64,000 nt of DNA. Source: Phycisphaeraceae bacterium (GTDB lineage: Bacteria; Planctomycetota; Phycisphaerae; Phycisphaerales; UBA1924). The stretch covers positions 62,001-126,000 of the forward strand of contig JAHCJI010000005.1 of NCBI GenBank assembly GCA_026126305.1, in the 5' to 3' direction. Shown here piece by piece: positions 60,095 to 64,000 of the stretch (positions are counted from its first letter, which is position 1; each line of letters starts with the position of its first letter). The notes beneath the pieces are model-generated. The model was not told where the DNA came from and ran no database searches. It saw only the letters and a program-made list of their open reading frames with translations. Made by a program: the position numbers and the translations under genes.

Positions 60095-61099
60095 ATGAGC
60101 ATGACCCAGCCCGACTTCCTGAGGCTTCCGACCGAACCCAAGGACGCCGCCGTCCACCTCCTGGGCGTCCCATTCGACGCCACCACCAGTTACCGCCCGG
60201 GTACGGCGAGGGGGCCTTGGGCCATCCTGGAAGCCTCCGCCCAGGTCGACCTGGAAGACACCCGCCTGGGCGCGATCTGCGATCGTGGCATCGCCATGCT
60301 GCCCATCGAGTCCTGGATCGCCGAGCTTTCCGCCGCTGTGCGACAAGATGCCGAACCGTTGATCGAGGTGGAAGGCCAGCCCCCCGTGGACGAAGCCGCC
60401 CGGACCCGGGTAAACGCCGCGGGCGAGCGCGTGCGCGATTTCGTCCGCCAGCGGGTGTCCGACATCCTGGCGATGGGCAAGACCCCGGGCGTCGTGGGCG
60501 GTGAGCACAGCGTGCCCCTGGGCGCCTTCGAGGCCTGCGCCGCCCACGCGGGCGACATCGGCATCCTCCAGATCGACGCCCACATGGACCTGCGCGAGGC
60601 GTATTGCGGCCTGACCCACAGCCACGCCTCGGTCATGTACAACGCCCTGATGATGGTACCGGGCGTCAAGGCCTTGGCCCAGATCGGCATCCGAGACTAC
60701 TGCCGAGAAGAACTCGACTTCGCGCACGCCGCCAAGGAACGCCTGGGCAAGCCCGTGACCACGATCTTCGGCGAGGACATCGCCGACGCGGGCGGCGACC
60801 CGGCCTTGTTCGAAAACCTGGTCGAGCGGGCGTTGCACGCGCTGCCCCAAGACATCTACGTCACCTTCGACATCGACGCGCTGGAGGTCTACCTGTGCCC
60901 CAACACGGGCACGCCCGTGCCGGGGGGGCTGAGCTTCCAGCAAGCTGCGGCCCTCATCAAGATCATTAAGGACAGCGGCAAACGCGTAGTGGGCTTCGAC
61001 CTGATGGAAGTAGCCCCCGACCCCGACCCCACCGTGCGCTCGATCGACGCCATAGTCGGGGCCCGGGTGCTGTACAAGTTGTGCGCCCTTGGCGGCTGA
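60095..61099 (+). CDS. Agmatinase/ureohydrolase family protein
   Basis: 334 residues. Manganese ligands are visible: GGEHSVPLG, QIDAHMDLREAY, SHASV, then TFDIDALEVYLCPNTGTPVPGGLS and Glu in DLMEVAPD. These are the ureohydrolase marks; the DIDALE and TGTPVPGG element points to agmatinase or a related guanidino hydrolase. An N-terminal 60-residue part is helical. An ATG at 60095 with GGGGG upstream; a second at 60101. A polyamine or guanidine role is inferred; substrate not certain. Monocistronic. Confidence 0.88.
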   Translation: MSMTQPDFLRLPTEPKDAAVHLLGVPFDATTSYRPGTARGPWAILEASAQVDLEDTRLGAICDRGIAMLPIESWIAELSAAVRQDAEPLIEVEGQPPVDEAARTRVNAAGERVRDFVRQRVSDILAMGKTPGVVGGEHSVPLGAFEACAAHAGDIGILQIDAHMDLREAYCGLTHSHASVMYNALMMVPGVKALAQIGIRDYCREELDFAHAAKERLGKPVTTIFGEDIADAGGDPALFENLVERALHALPQDIYVTFDIDALEVYLCPNTGTPVPGGLSFQQAAALIKIIKDSGKRVVGFDLMEVAPDPDPTVRSIDAIVGARVLYKLCALGG

Positions 61100-61103
61100 A
61101 ACC

Positions 61104-62210
61104 CTACAACACTGCCAGCGCCGCGGCCACGATGTCGCGGGCGGCACCAAGGTCTCGGCGGTCGATCATCTCCGTCACGGTGTGGATGTAGCGCGTGCCG
61201 CAGACGATGCCAATGGCCTTAGCGCCAGCGGCGGCCTGCTGGGCGGCGGCACCGTCTTGCCCGCCGCGGGCCAGGATGGTGCGCTGGTAGGCGATGCGCT
61301 TCTTCTTGGCGATGCTTTCAATCTGGTCCACCAGTTCGTAATTGGCGATGAAACTCGCGTCCTGGATGTGCAGCCCGAAGCCCTTGCCGTGCTGCGTGAC
61401 AGCCTCGGCCTCGGGCACGCCCGGCGTGTCGCAGGCCAGGGACACGTCAATGCCCAAGCCGATGTCGGGCTTGACGGCGTAACTGGCGGTCTTGGCACCG
61501 CGCAGCCCCACCTCTTCCTGCGTCGTGAAGGCGACCACGACCTCGCACGAATGCCCGCTGCCGCCCTTGTGAAGTTTGCGGATGCTCTCGATGCCAAGCC
61601 AGCAGGCAAAGCGGTTGTCCAACGCCTTGCTGACGACCTTGGTCCCGATCTCGATGAGCGGCTCGTCCATAACGACATAGTCGCCGATGCGGACCTTCTC
61701 CTTCACCTCGTCGGCGGGCATGCCGGTGTCGATGAAGAAGTCCTTGACCTCGGGCACCTTGTTGCGCTCCTCGGGGCTGGAGATGTGGATGGGACGCCCG
61801 CCGGGGTTCATGACGGCCTTGAGGTCTCCCCCGCTGGTACACACCAGCACGCGGCGGCTGAAGAGGTTGCGCGTGTCAAACCCACCCGCGGGGTTCACGC
61901 GGATGAACCCCTTGTCGTCGATGTGGCTCACGTAAAACCCGATCTCGTCCATGTGGCTGAGCAGCATCACGCGGCGGGCCTCGCCCTTGGCCGGGGCGGC
62001 CTTCTTCTTGCTGGTCTTCTTCGAGCCAGAGTCGCCCTTGGGCCGCGGGTGACGCGTGCAGATGAGCGAACCCATCGCGTCGGTATAGGTCTCGTCGAAG
62101 AGGCCTTGCACCTCGTCCTCGATCAGGGCGCGGACACGCTCCTCGCGGCCCGGCACGCCGGGGGTCTCGCACAGGCGCTTGAGCAGGTCGATGTTCAGGT
62201 CGTCTTTCAA
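61104..62210 (-). CDS. M42 family metalloaminopeptidase
   Basis: 368 residues of the glutamyl aminopeptidase/tetrahedral aminopeptidase family. Seen: LSHMDEIGFYVSHID (His-Asp metal site), KALDNRFACWLGIE (bridging Asp), FTTQEEVGLRGAKTA (catalytic Glu pair), IDVSLACDTPG and HTVTEMIDRRDL. A Lys/Ser/Ala-rich loop (KKTSKKKAAPAKGEA) is inserted near residue 65. TTG start at 62210 with AAGGAG six bases upstream. It degrades peptides in the cytosol. Ends 4 bases from the agmatinase stop. Confidence 0.93.
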   Translation of the reverse strand: MKDDLNIDLLKRLCETPGVPGREERVRALIEDEVQGLFDETYTDAMGSLICTRHPRPKGDSGSKKTSKKKAAPAKGEARRVMLLSHMDEIGFYVSHIDDKGFIRVNPAGGFDTRNLFSRRVLVCTSGGDLKAVMNPGGRPIHISSPEERNKVPEVKDFFIDTGMPADEVKEKVRIGDYVVMDEPLIEIGTKVVSKALDNRFACWLGIESIRKLHKGGSGHSCEVVVAFTTQEEVGLRGAKTASYAVKPDIGLGIDVSLACDTPGVPEAEAVTQHGKGFGLHIQDASFIANYELVDQIESIAKKKRIAYQRTILARGGQDGAAAQQAAAGAKAIGIVCGTRYIHTVTEMIDRRDLGAARDIVAAALAVL

Positions 62211-62310
62211 GGCGGGCTCCTTCGGCGTCCGGCGGTGGGCCGCCGGGGGTTTTCACGGATCAGGCCCACAGTGTACCTTCCCAAGCCCCGGACGGCTTAG
62301 AGTTTTCACG

Positions 62311-63456
62311 ATGGCCACACGAAGCCCCATGCTCGACCGGTACCAATCCCAAGGCGCACTCCTCCAGCCATGGGGCGCCCCCGAGCGAGGCCTGCTGGTG
62401 CCGATGGCCTTCGAGGCCGTCGAGCTCGAGTACGCGGCCATCCGCAAGGGTGCCGCCCTCATGGACCTGCCCAACAGCGGCACCATCGTGGCCACCGGAG
62501 CCGACCGCCTCGCCTTCCTGAACAACCTCATCACCCAGGAACTCAAGGGCCTCGAACCCATGCGGTGCGTACGGGGGTTCTGGCTCAACCGCAAGGGTCG
62601 CATCGAGGCCGACCTGCGCCTGTGCGACACGGGCGAGAAGACCATGATCGCCACCGACGCGCTCGTGGCGGGCCCCACCGCCGAGGCACTGTCCAAGTTT
62701 GTCTTCTCCGAAGACGTCACGCTCGAAGACGCCAGCGAGCGCTTGCACCGCCTGGCGCTCCACGGCCCGCTCGCCGCCCGCGCGCTCATGGCCGTCGCCG
62801 ACACAGACGAGCACATCCACCCCGATCCGAATACCGCGATGACCGTCATGGTGCGCGGCGTGCAAGTCCACGTCGAGCGCGAGGACAGCACGGGCGAGGT
62901 TGGGCTGCTCCTGACCATGCCCGCCGATCAAGCCGGGGCCATCTACGAGGCCTTGGCCGCGACACAGGGCGTGCGTGCCTGCGGATGGATGGCTTGCAAC
63001 ATCGCCCGCATCGAGAACGGATGGCCTCTGTTCCAGATCGACTTCACCAGCGAGAACCTGCCCGCCGAGACGGGCGTGCTGCACGACCGCGTCTCGTTCA
63101 CCAAGGGGTGTTACCTGGGGCAGGAAGTCGTCGCTCGGATGCACAGCCTGGGGCAGCCCAAGCAGAAGACGGTTGCCATGCGGCTGGCAAGCGGGCAGGA
63201 GCCACACCTGCCAAGCGAGCGGGCCAACGTCTACGCCGAACCGGCCTCGGACAAATCCATCGGCACGGTCACCAGTTCGACGCTCGCGCCGATGCTCGGG
63301 GCCACGCCCATCGCCTTGGCCCAGGTGCGCACGGCCCACTGCGAGCCGGGCACGGTGCTGCACGTCGAAGCCGAGGGCCGACGAACGGCCTTCCAGGTCC
63401 AGCCTCAACTCGCGTTCTGGACGCCCGAATCCGCGGCCACGGGGGGGCGGCAGTAG
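62311..63456 (+). CDS. ygfZ: YgfZ/GcvT domain folate-binding protein
   Basis: 381 residues of the aminomethyltransferase fold. LMDLPNSGTIVATGADRLAFLNNLITQELKGL and, in the middle, FTKGCYLGQEVVARMHSLGQPKQKTVAMRL; KGCYxGQE is the YgfZ signature with its single Cys. YgfZ helps make and repair Fe-S proteins using folate. Length (381) is above YgfZ (~330), nearer GcvT, but the GcvT active pattern is not seen. ATG at 62311. Its 3' end overlaps ribD by 52 bases on the opposite strand. Confidence 0.9.
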   Translation: MATRSPMLDRYQSQGALLQPWGAPERGLLVPMAFEAVELEYAAIRKGAALMDLPNSGTIVATGADRLAFLNNLITQELKGLEPMRCVRGFWLNRKGRIEADLRLCDTGEKTMIATDALVAGPTAEALSKFVFSEDVTLEDASERLHRLALHGPLAARALMAVADTDEHIHPDPNTAMTVMVRGVQVHVEREDSTGEVGLLLTMPADQAGAIYEALAATQGVRACGWMACNIARIENGWPLFQIDFTSENLPAETGVLHDRVSFTKGCYLGQEVVARMHSLGQPKQKTVAMRLASGQEPHLPSERANVYAEPASDKSIGTVTSSTLAPMLGATPIALAQVRTAHCEPGTVLHVEAEGRRTAFQVQPQLAFWTPESAATGGRQ

Positions 63457-64000
63457 GTCAGTTCCACGTCCTGGCCCACGCGACGCACGCGGGCGAGGCC
63501 CAGCCGAACGCCAGCCGAGAGCGCCGGCGCCACGCGCCCCACCGCCACGGCCCGGGCCAGTTCGTCGCCCAGCAACAGCGGAGCGATGTAGGCTACCGCC
63601 GTATCGACCACGCCCGCCTCGAACATCGAGCCCAGCAGCCCCGCGCCGCCTTCCACCAAGACGCCGCTCACGCCGGCATCCCGATACAAGATGCCGAGCG
63701 TGGCACGAAGGTCGAGCCCGCCCGGCCCGGCGGGGCAGCCCAGCACCCGCACGCCCATGGCTTCCATTGCCGCGCGACGATCGGCCCGGATGCGCGCGGT
63801 GGCCACGTTTGCCTCGCAGCACACGATCGTGGGTGTCTCGCACGCGGTGCGCACCAGTTGGCGATCGAGGGGGATCTCCAGGTCGGCGTCGAGCACCACG
63901 CGCACGGGCCGCTTGCGTGGCTTGCCCCGGCGCACCGTCAACGCCGGGTCGTCGGCCATGACCGTACCCATGCCCGTGAGGATGGCATCGACCCGACCAC
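63405..64000 (-). CDS. ribD: RibD reductase domain (5' end beyond window)
   Basis: The C-terminal reductase domain of the riboflavin-pathway deaminase/reductase, which reduces the ribosylamino-pyrimidine after deamination. At the right edge the frame continues upstream (RVDAILTG before MGTVMADDPALTVR). Marks: GTVMADDPALTVR, LVEGGAGLLGSMFEAGVVDTAVAYIAPLLLG and the end LTYCRP. The N-terminal deaminase part, if fused, lies outside. Antisense overlap of 52 bases with the YgfZ-like gene end. Confidence 0.9.
   Translation of the reverse strand, partial: GRVDAILTGMGTVMADDPALTVRRGKPRKRPVRVVLDADLEIPLDRQLVRTACETPTIVCCEANVATARIRADRRAAMEAMGVRVLGCPAGPGGLDLRATLGILYRDAGVSGVLVEGGAGLLGSMFEAGVVDTAVAYIAPLLLGDELARAVAVGRVAPALSAGVRLGLARVRRVGQDVELTYCRPPVAADSGVQNAS

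Overview
The window looks like chromosomal DNA of a planctomycete of the class Phycisphaerae (Phycisphaerales-like). The evidence is very high G+C coding sequence, a GC-type dockerin ending in a Cys-containing tail, an [24 protein letters not shown] prepilin N-terminus, a divergent pair of ECF sigma factor and TPR/coiled-coil Ser/Thr kinase, a long three-helix SecE, hpnCDE squalene genes and an exosortase/EpsI exopolysaccharide cluster. I find no rRNA, insertion sequence, CRISPR array or phage module. One tRNA (Trp, CCA) sits directly upstream of secE-nusG.

Layout: 1-3.4 kb, ABC-2 type ATPase and its membrane partner plus a small membrane protein; 3.4-6.6 kb, M20 peptidase, membrane protein and pseudopilin; 6.7-11 kb, hpnC-hpnD-hpnE divergent from ispH (isoprenoid to squalene/hopanoid supply); 11-14.6 kb, Fur-like regulator, a 21-bp repeat array, LolD/MacB-type ATPase, tRNA-Trp, secE, nusG; 14.6-18 kb, kinase and sigma factor around two abutting inverted repeats; 18.2-22.2 kb, nuoG coupled to a TPCP-type metal P-type ATPase, followed by a second, 223-bp copy of the nuoG 3' end and a terminator; 22.3-28.3 kb, mixed small operons (DUF486, pseudopilin-like, D-2-hydroxyacid dehydrogenase, clpS, HU, EamA); 28-32 kb, recR, BatA-like VWA protein, rlmE.

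32-37.4 kb is accessory in character: a long 21-bp repeat array, an unrecognised two-gene module, an XRE-ImmA/IrrE regulator-protease with an unknown partner, and an internally deleted DNA methyltransferase remnant. 37.4-41 kb is a stress cluster (BON, Hsp20, YciF-like ferritin fold, host-attachment/baeRF-like, DUF2934, CBS, HMA-like). 41-44.5 kb is a two-component system; 44.7-46.9 kb a dockerin-bearing surface protein; 47-54.2 kb an operon-like run of PBP2-rodA-rsmG-unknown-dinG; 54.2-58 kb an exosortase/EPS operon with overlapping start and stop codons; 58-64 kb AbgT transporter, agmatinase, M42 peptidase, YgfZ/GcvT-like protein and partial ribD.

The strongest unusual signals are: (1) six unrelated tandem repeats that all have a period of exactly 21 bp, four of them between genes and one inside a coding region; (2) the nuoG 3'-end duplication flanking a P-type ATPase gene; (3) the decayed defence-like region at 32-37 kb; and (4) an exosortase whose expected catalytic Cys is Asp.
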